Shown here: positions 16,170-25,002 of the stretch, one piece after another
How the letters are laid out: each line of letters opens with the position of its first letter
Numbering within the stretch: position 1 is the first letter of the stretch
Assembly (NCBI RefSeq): GCF_946885955.1
Contig: NZ_CAMPHI010000015.1
Coordinates: 1-64,000 of the forward strand
DNA length: 64,000 bases
Direction: 5' to 3'
Origin: an uncultured Pseudomonas sp.
GTDB taxonomy: Bacteria > Pseudomonadota > Gammaproteobacteria > Pseudomonadales > Pseudomonadaceae
Program-made: the position numbers and the translations under genes
The notes under the pieces: model-generated
Databases searched by the model: none
Told to the model about the DNA's origin: nothing
What the model saw: only the letters and a program-made list of their open reading frames with translations

Positions 16170-18022
16170 CACGTCTCCTTTGGGGTTCTGGCTCTGGGTT
16201 CGAAGAGGCTGACCGCTTCCGCCCGGCCTTTGACCTGGTGTTCGCCTTGCGCGATGAAGTCCAGGGGGAGGCTGCAGGCTTGCATCGTGGCAGCGGAAAC
16301 CAACAGGTGAGCGCGGCCCTTGGTCAGCCCTTCGATGCGGCTGGCCAGATTCACCGTGTCGCCTATTGCAGTGTAGTCGTAACGCTGACGGGCACCGACC
16401 AGACCCACCACCGCCGGCCCGGTGTGCAGGCCGATACCGATGTCGAAATCCGGGCAGTCGTAATCGCGGCGGAAGGCGTCGAGATTGTCGAGCATCTCCA
16501 TGGCCGCGAGAATGGCCTGGTCGGCCTGGTTCGGGTTGTCCAGCGGCGCGCCCCAGAAGGCCATGATGGCGTCGCCGATGAACTTGTCGAGTGTCGCCTG
16601 GTGCTTGAACAGCACCTCTACCTGGCTGCTGAAATAGCCTTCGAGCAGGCGCACGATTTCCGCGGCGCTGTGTTTTTCCGAGAGGGTGGTGAAGCTGCGG
16701 ATATCGGAAAACAGCACCGTGAGTTGGCATTCCTTGCTGGCCAGCAAGGCTTCGGGATCGTCGCGAGCGACCAACTGGGTGACCACCACCGGGTCCATAA
16801 AACGGCTGAACAGGCGGATGGTGTCCTGCAACTGCTGGCGCCGGCGCAGGTAGAACAGGGTCAGGGCCGCGGCAAGCAGTAACCATAAGCTGATCAGCCC
16901 CGCGACTACCCCAACCAGCAACCCCTGCAAGGCCAGGGCATAACTGCCGGCCAGCAGGCTGAGGCTGCCGAGCAGGCAGAGGGCGAAGGCGGCGGGCAGC
17001 CGTTCGCGCATCAATAGCGTGCTCAAGCCCAGCAGCAGAAGGAAGGGCGCGAGCAGTTCGATCCAGCTGTCGACCTGGCGCAACCGGCTGCCGTTGAGCA
17101 GGTTGTCGATCGCGGTCATCAGAATGAAGGGCGCCGGGTAGAGCGTATCCAAAGGTGTGGGTCGCAAGTCGTGCAGGCCCGAGGCGGTGGTGCCGACGAC
17201 AATGATTTTGTCCTTGAACAGCTCCGCCGGCAGCGTTTCGCCTTGTCCGCGTGCGGCGGCCAGTACCGCGGCGTAAGGCAGGCGCGGGTAGGGCAGGCGG
17301 CTGGTGCTGGGCCAGTCGAGCAATTGGCTGTTATGCGCAGGCAATGCCACGCCGAGGTCATGGGCGATACGGGCCGGCAGGCTGGGCAGGCGCCACTCGC
17401 CGAACTGGCGGTACAGCTCGTAATGGCGGCCGATGCCATCGCTGTCCGCGCGGAAGTTGATATTGCCCAGGCGCCACAGGGGGCTGGGCACGGCATTGGG
17501 TAATAACAGCAGGCCACGCTCGCCCGTCGCACCCCGTTGGGCCGGGGCTTGCCAGGTTTCTTCGGGATAGTCGCGCAGCAACGGCGGCAGGCTGCCCTCG
17601 GCCGGTTGTTGTACCAGGGCGGCGAGGTAGACCCTATTGCTGCTGTGCAGCACTTCGGCGAAATAACTGTCGGCGTCCGGGTTGAACTGGTCCGGCTCGC
17701 TGAACATCACATCGAAGGCCACCGCCCGCGGTTGCTGCGCCAATAGGTATTCCAGCAACTCGCCGTGCAACGAGCGTGGCCAGGGCCACTTGCCGGCTTC
17801 GCCTGCCATGGCCTGCAAGCTCAGGTCGTCGATATCGATCAGCAACAGGCCCGGGTCCGGGGTCCGCTCGGCGGCGCGTTGCCGGAGCAGCCAGTCAAGA
17901 TGGGCATGGTTCAGGCCATCGAGGGCGGGCCACAGGTGCAATAGCGGCAGCAGCACCAGCGTCGCCAGACAAAGCGCGCCGAGAGCCCGGCGAAACAGAC
18001 GGGAAGTGGGACGTGCAGGCAC
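16169..18022 (-). CDS. CHASE2-domain class III nucleotidyl cyclase
   Basis: A 617-residue membrane protein with an N-terminal helix (about 12-32) and an extracytoplasmic CHASE2 sensor (about 35-330, with GLLLIDIDDLSLQAM and AVAFDVMFSEPD). Two or three membrane helices span about 330-400. The class III cyclase domain has metal-binding LFSDIRSFT and DKFIGDAIMAFWG, and the YTAIGDTVNLASR segment carries the transition-state Asn. It probably makes cAMP. The start was set at a GTG (18022) because AGGGAGGAG lies six bases upstream; the longer ORF would need a TTG. It heads the cyclase-SH3-M48 operon. Confidence 0.88.
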   Translation of the reverse strand: MPARPTSRLFRRALGALCLATLVLLPLLHLWPALDGLNHAHLDWLLRQRAAERTPDPGLLLIDIDDLSLQAMAGEAGKWPWPRSLHGELLEYLLAQQPRAVAFDVMFSEPDQFNPDADSYFAEVLHSSNRVYLAALVQQPAEGSLPPLLRDYPEETWQAPAQRGATGERGLLLLPNAVPSPLWRLGNINFRADSDGIGRHYELYRQFGEWRLPSLPARIAHDLGVALPAHNSQLLDWPSTSRLPYPRLPYAAVLAAARGQGETLPAELFKDKIIVVGTTASGLHDLRPTPLDTLYPAPFILMTAIDNLLNGSRLRQVDSWIELLAPFLLLLGLSTLLMRERLPAAFALCLLGSLSLLAGSYALALQGLLVGVVAGLISLWLLLAAALTLFYLRRRQQLQDTIRLFSRFMDPVVVTQLVARDDPEALLASKECQLTVLFSDIRSFTTLSEKHSAAEIVRLLEGYFSSQVEVLFKHQATLDKFIGDAIMAFWGAPLDNPNQADQAILAAMEMLDNLDAFRRDYDCPDFDIGIGLHTGPAVVGLVGARQRYDYTAIGDTVNLASRIEGLTKGRAHLLVSAATMQACSLPLDFIAQGEHQVKGRAEAVSLFEPRARTPKET

Positions 18023-18497
18023 CGAATGCTCCTCCCTGCGGCATGGGCTTCGACGGCGATGCAATTGACTCTAGCAGTTTGCCAGCATGTCGAGTGTTGG
18101 GCGTTGGGGGCAAGTTCGATCCACCGCATAGCGACCTTGTTGGGTTACGCGATGGCTGGCGGCGATGTCGCTATTTGAGCCGTGAATCGCCGCTAACCTG
18201 CGCGGCCCGACCCAACCTGCTCAACTGGATGGGGATTTCGTAGTCCGAATAAGCCTTTGGCGCAATCCGGGAGCGATGGTGCTGGCGCAGGTTTTCCGCA
18301 TTTCTTCCGGGCTACGGGCTGATAGCCGCCGGTATCTGGTTGATTCGACGCAGTTGATCGCAGGAAGAGCGTTCCCGGATTGCGCTGGCGCTTATTCGGG
18401 CTACGGGCGGTGGTTTTTGTGAATTTGGCGAAGCCTTGTCCCACGCTGACCGGCCAACGGCGGACAAGCCTTAGGCATGTCCGCCCTACGGGGCCTG
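18023..18497. other. Intergenic region with REP-type repeats
   Basis: 475 bp without a convincing gene. GTAGTCCGAATAAGCC at 18240 is matched in inverted orientation by GGCGCTTATTCGGGCTAC at about 18388-18405, and the GCAATCCGGG cores are also inverted. Near 18458-18490 there is a GGACAAGCCTTAGGCATGTC motif that recurs at about 52335. These look like BIME-type elements downstream of rapA and upstream of the cyclase. Confidence 0.6.
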
Positions 18498-21341
18498 TTA
18501 ACCCGCTACCAGCACCCGAATCGCTTCCAGGCGCAACGCCGCTTTGTCGAGCATCGCCAGGCCTTGTTCGCGCTGCTGGCGCAGGGCGTCCAGTTCGCTG
18601 TCACGTACGCTCGGGTTGACCGCTTGCAAGGCGGTCAGGCGGGCCAGCTCTTCGTCGGTTTCGGCGGCCAGGCGACCTTTGGCTTCCTCGACCCGGGCCT
18701 GGTGGCGCGGGGCGGTTTTTTCTTCGCCGGCGTTGATCAGCGGGTTGAGGCTGTCGCGCTGGGCCTGGACGAACTTGTTGGCGCTGGCGCGTGGCACGCT
18801 TTCCAGCTGGTCGTTGAGGGTCTCGAAGGCCACCTTGTGCGCCAGGTCGTTGCCGTTGGCGTCGAGCAGGCAGCGCAGGGCGAGCGGCGGCAGGTAGCGA
18901 CCCAGTTGCAGCGCGCGGGGCGCCACCACCTCGCTGACGTAAAGCAGTTCGAGCAACACGGTGCCGGGTTTCAGCGCCTTGTTCTTGATCAGCGCTACGC
19001 CGGTATTGCCCATCGAGCCGGAGCGCACCAGGTCCATGCCGCCTTGCACCATGGGGTGTTCCCAGGTGAGGAACTGCATGTCTTCGCGGGCCAGGGCCAG
19101 GTCGCGATCGTAGGTGATGGTCACGCCTTCGTCGTCGCCGAGGGGGAAACTGGCATCCAGCATCTTCTCGCTGGGACGCAGAATCAGGGCGTTGTCGGAG
19201 TGGTCTTCGCTGTCGATGCCGAAGGCGTCGAACAACTGCTCCATATAGATCGGCAGGGCGAATTGATCGTCCTGTTCGAGAATCGCGGAGGCCAAAGCTT
19301 CGCCTTCACCGGCGCCGCCGGAGTTGAGCTCCAGCAGACGGTCGCGGCCGGCATGCAGCTCGCTTTCCAGGCGCTCGCGTTCGCTGCGGGCTTCGTCCAC
19401 CAGGCTCTGCCATTCGCCATCGTCGGCGCTTTCCAGCATCGGCAGCAGGCGCGCACCGAACTGATGTTGCAGGGCATTACCGGTCGGGCAGGTGGCGAGG
19501 AAGGCGTTGAGCGCCTGGTGGTACCACTGGTATAGGCGTTCTTGCGGGCTGTTTTCCAGGTACGGCACGTGCAACTGAATACGGTGCTTCTGACCGATCC
19601 GGTCGAGGCGACCGATGCGTTGCTCGAGCAGGTCCGGGTGGGCCGGCAGGTCGAACAGCACCAGATGGTGGGCGAACTGGAAGTTGCGGCCCTCGCTGCC
19701 GATTTCCGAGCAGATCAGCACCTGGGCGCCGAATTCTTCATCGGCGAAATAGGCAGCGGCGCGGTCGCGTTCGAGGATGTTCATGCCCTCATGGAACACC
19801 GTGGCGGCGATGCCTTTACGCACGCGCAGGGCGTCTTCCAGGTCCATCGCGGTTTCGGCGTGGGCGCAAATCACCAGCACCTTGGTGCGCTTGAGCATCT
19901 TCAGGGTGTCGATCAGCCATTCGACGCGCGGGTCGAAACGCCACCAGCGCTGATCTTCGTCGACTTCGGCCTGGGCCTGGTAGCTGACTTCCGGGTACAG
20001 GTCCGGGTGTTCGCCGATCGGTAGTTCCATGTACAGATCCGGGCTCGGCAGCGGGTAGGCGTGCAGCTCGCGCTCGGGGAAACCCTGCACCGCGGCGCGG
20101 GTGTTGCGGAACAGCAAACGGCCCGTGCCGTGGCGGTCGAGCAGCTCGCGCACCAGGCGCGCCGCGGCCTGGCTGTCGCCGTCGTTGACGGCGCCGAGCA
20201 GCGCTTCGCCTTCGGCGCCGAGGAAATCATGGATGGTTTTATGCGCGGCGGGCGACAGTCGGCCCTGGTCCAGCAGTTCCTGCACCGCTTCGGCGACCGG
20301 TTTGTAGTTGGCGCTCTCGGCGCGGAACGCCTCCAGGTCATGGAAGCGATGCGGGTCGAGCAGGCGCAGGCGGGCGAAGTGGCTGTCCTGGCCGAGCTGT
20401 TCCGGGGTGGCGGTGAGCAGCAGTACGCCTGGGATGACCTCGGCAAGCTGCTCGACCAGGGCGTATTCGCGGCTAACGCTCTCGGGATGCCAGACCAGAT
20501 GATGGGCTTCGTCGACCACCAGCAGATCCCAGCCGGCGGCGAACAGTGCGTCCTGGGCTTTCTCGTCCTCGCACAGCCATTCCAGTGCGACCAGCGCCAG
20601 TTGGCAGTCTTCGAACGGGTTGCTGGCATCGCTTTCGATAAAGCGCTCGGCGTCGAACAGCGCGACATCCAGGTTGAAGCGTCGGCGCATTTCCACCAGC
20701 CATTGGTGCTGGAGGTTTTCCGGTACCAGGATCAGCACACGGTTGGCGCGCCCGGAGAGCAATTGACGGTGCACCACCAGGCCGGCTTCGATGGTCTTGC
20801 CCAGGCCCACTTCGTCGGCCAACAGCACGCGTGGCGCGATGCGGTCGGCGACTTCACGGGCAATGTGCAGTTGATGGGCGATCGGTTGCGCGCGCACCCC
20901 GCCCAAGCCCCAGAGCGAGGACTGCAGCTGCTTGCTAGTGAGTTCCAGAGTGCGATAGCGCAGGGCGAACCAGGACAGCGGGTCGATCTGCCCGGCGAAC
21001 AGGCGATCGCTGGCCAGGCGGAACTGGATGAAGTTGGACAGCTGGGTTTCTGGCAGGGTGACGTTCTGGTGCTGGGCGTTGAGGCCGTGGTAGATCAGCA
21101 AACCGTCGACGTCGTCGACTTCCTGCACGGTCAGCTTCCAGCCTTCGAAGTGGGTGATCTCGTCGCCCGGGGAAAAGCGCACACGGGTCAGCGGGGCATT
21201 GCGAGTGGCGTACTGACGGGTTTCGCCGGTGGCCGGGTAGAGCACGGTGAGCATGCGTCCATCCTGCATGAGGACGGTTCCCAAACCCAACTCTGCCTCG
21301 CTGTCACTGATCCAGCGTTGCCCCGGTTGATATTGCGCCAT
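18498..21341 (-). CDS. rapA: RNA polymerase-associated ATPase RapA (HepA)
   Basis: A 947-residue Swi2/Snf2 ATPase, the usual RapA length. N-terminal Tudor-like domains (about 1-110) begin [18 protein letters not shown]. Walker A DEVGLGKT is at about 176-183 and DEAH at 277-280. The helicase C lobe has [13 protein letters not shown], and a RapA-specific C-terminal region follows. The enzyme binds RNA polymerase and promotes its recycling in stalled or post-termination complexes. It is monocistronic here. The neighbouring small ORF and AlkB-like gene diverge from it, as recalled for P. aeruginosa. Confidence 0.97.
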   Translation of the reverse strand: MAQYQPGQRWISDSEAELGLGTVLMQDGRMLTVLYPATGETRQYATRNAPLTRVRFSPGDEITHFEGWKLTVQEVDDVDGLLIYHGLNAQHQNVTLPETQLSNFIQFRLASDRLFAGQIDPLSWFALRYRTLELTSKQLQSSLWGLGGVRAQPIAHQLHIAREVADRIAPRVLLADEVGLGKTIEAGLVVHRQLLSGRANRVLILVPENLQHQWLVEMRRRFNLDVALFDAERFIESDASNPFEDCQLALVALEWLCEDEKAQDALFAAGWDLLVVDEAHHLVWHPESVSREYALVEQLAEVIPGVLLLTATPEQLGQDSHFARLRLLDPHRFHDLEAFRAESANYKPVAEAVQELLDQGRLSPAAHKTIHDFLGAEGEALLGAVNDGDSQAAARLVRELLDRHGTGRLLFRNTRAAVQGFPERELHAYPLPSPDLYMELPIGEHPDLYPEVSYQAQAEVDEDQRWWRFDPRVEWLIDTLKMLKRTKVLVICAHAETAMDLEDALRVRKGIAATVFHEGMNILERDRAAAYFADEEFGAQVLICSEIGSEGRNFQFAHHLVLFDLPAHPDLLEQRIGRLDRIGQKHRIQLHVPYLENSPQERLYQWYHQALNAFLATCPTGNALQHQFGARLLPMLESADDGEWQSLVDEARSERERLESELHAGRDRLLELNSGGAGEGEALASAILEQDDQFALPIYMEQLFDAFGIDSEDHSDNALILRPSEKMLDASFPLGDDEGVTITYDRDLALAREDMQFLTWEHPMVQGGMDLVRSGSMGNTGVALIKNKALKPGTVLLELLYVSEVVAPRALQLGRYLPPLALRCLLDANGNDLAHKVAFETLNDQLESVPRASANKFVQAQRDSLNPLINAGEEKTAPRHQARVEEAKGRLAAETDEELARLTALQAVNPSVRDSELDALRQQREQGLAMLDKAALRLEAIRVLVAG

Positions 21342-21627
21342 GCCTGTCTGTCTCCCGCGTGAAAAAGCCGGCTATGGTAACGGACCCGGCCTGGAGGTTG
21401 TGAAAAAGTTACTCGCTGCAGCCAGCACTCCTCCAGTATTTATGCACGCTGCGCAGGCTAGGTGGTTTGGCGCGGCGGCTGCTTCCGCGCCCCTTGGGGC
21501 GCGAGCTGATGGCGGCGTCCATATGCAGGCGTCAGCGGGTATGCTTAGCTAAGGCGAAAGTGTAGCCAGACGCCGCTAAAGTCGCGGTGCCTGTGGCCGA
21601 AAGCCTGATCAAAGGAGGGTGAACAAC

Positions 21628-21927
21628 GTGCTACCGCCGATCCCCCACAGTCTGGTGCCGGTTACCGTGCAGCAGGATGCGATCAAGCCTAAACCGGAGG
21701 TGCCGCCGGTAACGGCTGCCGCCGAGAGCAGCAAGGAAAGCGGTGTGAGCCTGGACAAGCGGCATCCCCAGGAAGCCGAGGCGCTGTTGCGTGAGGAGCA
21801 GCGGCGTCGTCAGCGTCGCCATGGCTACAGCGCGGAAGAGCTGGCCGAAGGCGAAGTGGCCGAGGCCGACGCAGCGCTGCTCGACGAACTGCCACGTCAG
21901 GGGCTTTGGGTGGATGTCGAAGTGTGA
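21628..21927 (+). CDS. Conserved small hypothetical protein beside rapA
   Basis: A 99-residue hydrophilic protein. The first half is proline/valine-rich and the second is charged and helical (EEQRRRQRRHGYSAEELAEG). An excellent AAGGAGG lies nine bases before a GTG at 21628; an in-frame GTG nine bases earlier abuts the Shine-Dalgarno and is unlikely. The same small gene is recalled between hepA and the AlkB-like gene in P. aeruginosa. No domain is recognised. It may be co-transcribed with the AlkB-like gene 40 bp downstream. Confidence 0.75.
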   Translation: MLPPIPHSLVPVTVQQDAIKPKPEVPPVTAAAESSKESGVSLDKRHPQEAEALLREEQRRRQRRHGYSAEELAEGEVAEADAALLDELPRQGLWVDVEV

Positions 21928-21967
21928 ACCGCGCAGTATTCGCCCACCCCACCGCTGAATCGCCACC

Positions 21968-22585
21968 GTGAACCTGTTCGACGACCCTTTATTGCACCTG
22001 CCCGACGCCGAGCTGCGTTTTCATGCCGATTGGCTGGAGCCGGCCACGGCGGACCGCTGGCTGGCGCAATTGATCGCCGAAACGCCCTGGCAGCAACCGC
22101 AGGTGCGGCTGTATGGCCGCGAATATCCGGTGCCGCGCCTGGTGGCCTGGTACGGTGACGCGCAAGCCGCCTACCGCTACTCCGGCTTGACTCACCAGCC
22201 GTTGCCCTGGACGCCATTGCTCGCGCAGATTCGCGCGCACCTGGTTGAGGCCCTGGGGCTGCCGCTCAACGGCGTGTTGCTCAACTATTACCGTGACGGT
22301 CAGGACTCCATGGGCTGGCACAGCGACGACGAGGCCGAGCTGGGCTGCAATCCGCACATCGTTTCGCTGAACCTGGGCGCTTGCCGACGTTTCGACCTGC
22401 GGCGCAAGGGGCAGAACCGTATCGAGCACTCGTTGCCGCTCAATCACGGTTCGCTACTGGTCATGGAGGGGCCGACCCAGCATCATTGGCAGCACCAGAT
22501 CGCGAAAACGCGCATGCCTTGCGCCGCGAGACTGAATTTGACCTTTCGCTTTATCCTGTCGTCCTATGAGCAACCAGAGCCATGA
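21968..22585 (+). CDS. AlkB-like 2-oxoglutarate/Fe(II) dioxygenase
   Basis: A 205-residue cytosolic dioxygenase of the AlkB/ALKBH2-3-like branch. The Fe ligands are in GWHSDDEAEL (HxD) and in the HHWQHQIAKT segment; RLNLTFR supplies the 2-oxoglutarate-binding arginine. LLNYYRDGQDSMGWH is a typical AlkB core. It would remove alkyl groups from damaged nucleic acid. It has a GTG start and is closely followed by a 53-residue ORF. Confidence 0.9.
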   Translation: MNLFDDPLLHLPDAELRFHADWLEPATADRWLAQLIAETPWQQPQVRLYGREYPVPRLVAWYGDAQAAYRYSGLTHQPLPWTPLLAQIRAHLVEALGLPLNGVLLNYYRDGQDSMGWHSDDEAELGCNPHIVSLNLGACRRFDLRRKGQNRIEHSLPLNHGSLLVMEGPTQHHWQHQIAKTRMPCAARLNLTFRFILSSYEQPEP

Positions 22586-22597
22586 GCAGAACAGCAA

Positions 22598-22759
22598 ATG
22601 AATGACGACGGTAAATTGATCGACTTCGCCGCCGAGCGCGGCAAGCGTATTCACGACCTGCGCGACAAGAAACTCGACGAAATGCGTGAAGCCTTCGAGT
22701 TGGCCATGCCGATCCCCAAAGGCAAGAAAAAGCCCAAGGGCAAACCGAAGAAGAGCTAG
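22598..22759 (+). CDS. Small lysine-rich conserved protein
   Basis: A 53-residue ORF starting 12 bp after the AlkB-like stop. The N-terminal half is a charged helix (LIDFAAERGKRIHDLRDKKL), then MPIPKGKKKPKGKP closes in a lysine/proline tail. The strongly biased basic tail suggests nucleic-acid or ribosome contact, but no family is recognised. A GAGCAGAACAGCAA leader gives only a weak Shine-Dalgarno, consistent with translational coupling to the upstream gene. Confidence 0.7.
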   Translation: MNDDGKLIDFAAERGKRIHDLRDKKLDEMREAFELAMPIPKGKKKPKGKPKKS

Positions 22760-23031
22760 TGTCGCGGCACCAATCATTGGTCGCTTTCCATGGGCGGAGC
22801 CGGGCGGCTCCCCGCTGGGCGGCATCCCGCTTTAGCCGCGATTGACCTTAACGGCGCCGAAAGCGTCGCGGCTAAAGCCTCTCCCACCCAGTGCACCAAC
22901 ACTTCATGGCTGAGGCGACACTAGCCAGCTATTGCGGGCGCGCTACGTTCGTGCAGAGGTAGCGCTCAGCGGCCCGTCAGTGGCGCTCCTCCCGCGCCCC
23001 GTCGTCAGCCTCGTCCACTCCTGCCGAATTG
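22760..23031. repeat. Intergenic BIME with CTTTAGCCGCGA palindrome
   Basis: CTTTAGCCGCGA (22830-22841) is inverted as TCGCGGCTAAAG (22866-22877), flanked by GGCGG and CTCTCCCACCC. This is the common Pseudomonas REP type and probably ends the AlkB-like transcript. No gene is seen between it and the ANR-type boxes. Confidence 0.7.
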
Positions 23032-23045
23032 TTGATCTGGATCAG
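23032..23045 (+). promoter_or_regulatory. ANR/FNR-type box 1
   Basis: TTGATCTGGATCAG differs from the TTGAT-N4-ATCAA consensus at one position. It lies 50 bp upstream of a second box, ahead of the 38-residue membrane protein gene. Confidence 0.6.
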
Positions 23046-23081
23046 TATTCATGGCGTTTGCCCCGAGCTACCCCGGCACCC

Positions 23082-23095
23082 TTGACCCAGATCAA
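23082..23095 (+). promoter_or_regulatory. ANR/FNR-type box 2
   Basis: TTGACCCAGATCAA has one mismatch to TTGAT-N4-ATCAA. Its centre, near 23088, would place a -41.5 activated start near 23130, with TTAATT at 23116-23121 as a plausible -10. This geometry supports oxygen-limited activation of the 23157 gene. Confidence 0.7.
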
Positions 23096-23156
23096 TAGCG
23101 GCCTTTTCCCTCCTGTTAATTTGAAGCCATGCAGCGGATTCACTCAGGAGGCAACC

Positions 23157-23273
23157 ATGTTTATCGATGTCGTAGTTCTTGCCGGTATTGGCACCGTCGG
23201 ACTGATGGTCGCCTTCTTCGCTGGAGTCGGTTATTTCATCTGGAAGGATTCGCACAAGCGCAAGCAAGGCTGA
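23157..23273 (+). CDS. ccoM: Single-span small membrane protein, probable cbb3 oxidase subunit CcoM
   Basis: A 38-residue protein with one membrane helix at about 5-28 (VVVLAGIGTVGLMVAFFAGV) and a basic cytoplasmic end (KDSHKRKQG). Length, single span and the GYFIWKDSHK ending match what I recall of CcoM, the small subunit of Pseudomonas stutzeri cbb3 cytochrome oxidase, which is encoded away from ccoNOQP there. AGGAGG sits well before the ATG. Two ANR/FNR-type boxes upstream fit microaerobic control of a cbb3 subunit, and a strong terminator follows. If not CcoM, it is another small ANR-controlled membrane peptide. Confidence 0.72.
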   Translation: MFIDVVVLAGIGTVGLMVAFFAGVGYFIWKDSHKRKQG

Positions 23274-23306
23274 TCCTCCGGATAAAGGGGCACGCAAGGC
23301 AATTTG

Positions 23307-23329
23307 GGCGACTTCGGTCGCCTTTTTTT
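23307..23329 (+). terminator. Rho-independent terminator after ccoM-like gene
   Basis: GGCGAC-TTCG-GTCGCC followed by seven T residues. It lies 33 bp after the stop of the 38-residue gene and makes that gene monocistronic. Confidence 0.9.
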
Positions 23330-23399
23330 ATTTCTGGCGGTGCGCGCCATCAGTGGTTGGCGCCGGGGCTGCGTCAGCCAAGCCGGTCGGGCGTTGTCG

Positions 23400-23825
23400 C
23401 TATGCCTGCGGCGACTGAGGTACGGGCGGGATATAGCCTTCATCGAATTGCGGCAGGTCGTCGTCGATGCTCCACCAGTTAGCCTTGGACGCGGTATGGC
23501 AGTGGGCAATGGGTCTGCTCGCCAGGGATTCGTTGATCAGCCCGGCCCTGATCCGCAGCACGCCTGGCAGGCTGTCTTTGCGGCTGTAAACCGGCGAGCC
23601 GCATCGTCGGCAGAATAATCGCTGTTTGCCCGGCGACGAGGCAAAGGCACTGAGCAATTCGGCGCCGCTGAGCAGCTGGAAGTCGGCGAGGTTTACCGGG
23701 ATGTTGCTGGCGAAGGGGCCGCCCTGGGCTTTACGGCATTGCGAGCAATGGCATAGCTGAATGGGTTCCAGCTGGGCATCGATGCGGAACTGCACGCCAG
23801 CGCACAAGCAACTACCGGTATACAT
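23400..23825 (-). CDS. GFA/CENP-V family zinc protein
   Basis: A 141-residue cytosolic protein of the GFA (glutathione-dependent formaldehyde-activating-like) fold. The zinc ligands are visible in GSCLCAGVQF, CHCSQCRKAQG and FCRRCGSPVYS. Enzymatic activity is doubtful for most family members. It stands alone on the minus strand, convergent with the ccoM-like gene and 133 bp beyond the DUF1993 gene. Confidence 0.9.
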   Translation of the reverse strand: MYTGSCLCAGVQFRIDAQLEPIQLCHCSQCRKAQGGPFASNIPVNLADFQLLSGAELLSAFASSPGKQRLFCRRCGSPVYSRKDSLPGVLRIRAGLINESLASRPIAHCHTASKANWWSIDDDLPQFDEGYIPPVPQSPQA

Positions 23826-23958
23826 AAGCCACCTCTGTCATGGTCGTAACCTCGACGTTCTTCGCCGCCCACGGACGACGTGCTTCAGCGCCCAGAACGC
23901 CTGAGCGGCTGTGAAAACAACAGCGCCTCCCACCGTTCAGGGCAAGAGGCGGCCGCTC

Positions 23959-24465
23959 TCAGCGAGTGCCGAGAAAGTCGCGTTTGCCAATGTCGACGCC
24001 GTTGTGGCGCAGGATGGCGTAGGCAGTGGTCAGGTGGAAATAGAAGTTGGGCAGCACGTGATCGAGCAAAAAGGCTTGGCCCTGGAAGTGGGTTTCCTTG
24101 TCGCGGCGTTTGAGGGTCACAGTGCGCGCCTCGCTGCCATCGATCTGCGCAGCGTCGATGCTCTGCAGGAAGCTCAGGGTCTTGGCGATACGTGCCTGCA
24201 GCTCGGCAAGGTTGGTTTCGTCGTCGGCGTAGCTCGGTGCTTCGATGCCGGCCAGCAGCGCGGCACCCGTTTTCACGCCGTCGCAAGCGATCTGTACCTG
24301 GCGGCTCAGGGGGAACATGTCCGGGGCCAGACGCGCATTGAGCAATACGCTCTGTTCGATCTTTCTGGCTTCGGCATTGGCGGCGGCGATGCCGAGGATG
24401 GTCGAGAGGTTGTTCAACTGACGGGTAAAGACCGGGACGGATGCGTGGTACATGGACAGGGACAT
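23959..24465 (-). CDS. DUF1993 family protein
   Basis: A 168-residue helical cytosolic protein of the DUF1993 family, a four-helix-bundle group related to DinB-like folds. It begins MSLSMYHASVPVFTRQL, and near the C terminus carries LPNFYFHLTTAYAILRHNGV, the characteristic end of the family. No enzymatic function is known. It follows the MaoC gene by 66 bp in the same orientation and may belong to that transcript. Confidence 0.85.
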   Translation of the reverse strand: MSLSMYHASVPVFTRQLNNLSTILGIAAANAEARKIEQSVLLNARLAPDMFPLSRQVQIACDGVKTGAALLAGIEAPSYADDETNLAELQARIAKTLSFLQSIDAAQIDGSEARTVTLKRRDKETHFQGQAFLLDHVLPNFYFHLTTAYAILRHNGVDIGKRDFLGTR

Positions 24466-24531
24466 ATTTTTCTCCGGAAAAGCCGACAGGGCGAGCTGGG
24501 CTCATGTGGCCAGCCTCGCCCCTGTGGCGGG

Positions 24532-25002
24532 TCAGCCGATGGTGATGGGAGGTAGTTCGGCGAGCTCGACGGTTTGCTGTTTACGTGGCGCGAGGATTTC
24601 CGCTTCGCCGTCGACTACCAGCTCGTCCCTCTGGTTAAACACGCGGGTGGCGACGCGCACGCGAAACTTCGGCAGCTTTTCGAGAATCTCCAGGCGTACC
24701 GTCAGGGTGTCGCCGAGTTTCACCGGCAAGGTGAAGCGCATGGTCTGGCCCAGGTAGATGGTGCCGGGGCCGGGCAGCTCGCAGGCCACCGCGGCGCTGA
24801 TCAGCGCACCGCTGAACATACCGTGGGCGATACGTTCCTTGAACATGGTGGTGGCGGCGTATTCGGCATCCAGGTGCACCGGGTTGCGGTCGCCGGACAT
24901 GGCGGCGAACAACTGAATATCACGCTCGTCGACGGTTTTGCTGTAGCTGGCGGTCTGACCGACTTCAAGCGCTTCGTAAGGCGTGTTGCTGCTTTGCGTC
25001 AT
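24532..25002 (-). CDS. phaJ1: MaoC-like (R)-specific enoyl-CoA hydratase, PhaJ type
   Basis: A 156-residue hot-dog-fold hydratase. The hydratase-2 motif is GDRNPVHLDAEYA, with the catalytic Asp/His pair, followed by IAHGMFSGALISA. Family enzymes convert trans-2-enoyl-CoA from beta-oxidation to (R)-3-hydroxyacyl-CoA, feeding polyhydroxyalkanoate synthesis. The start at 25002 has an AGGAG six to ten bases upstream and overlaps the hydrolase stop by four bases. Position beside two fadD genes matches phaJ1 (recalled as PA3302). The phaJ1 symbol rests on this synteny. Confidence 0.85.
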   Translation of the reverse strand: MTQSSNTPYEALEVGQTASYSKTVDERDIQLFAAMSGDRNPVHLDAEYAATTMFKERIAHGMFSGALISAAVACELPGPGTIYLGQTMRFTLPVKLGDTLTVRLEILEKLPKFRVRVATRVFNQRDELVVDGEAEILAPRKQQTVELAELPPITIG

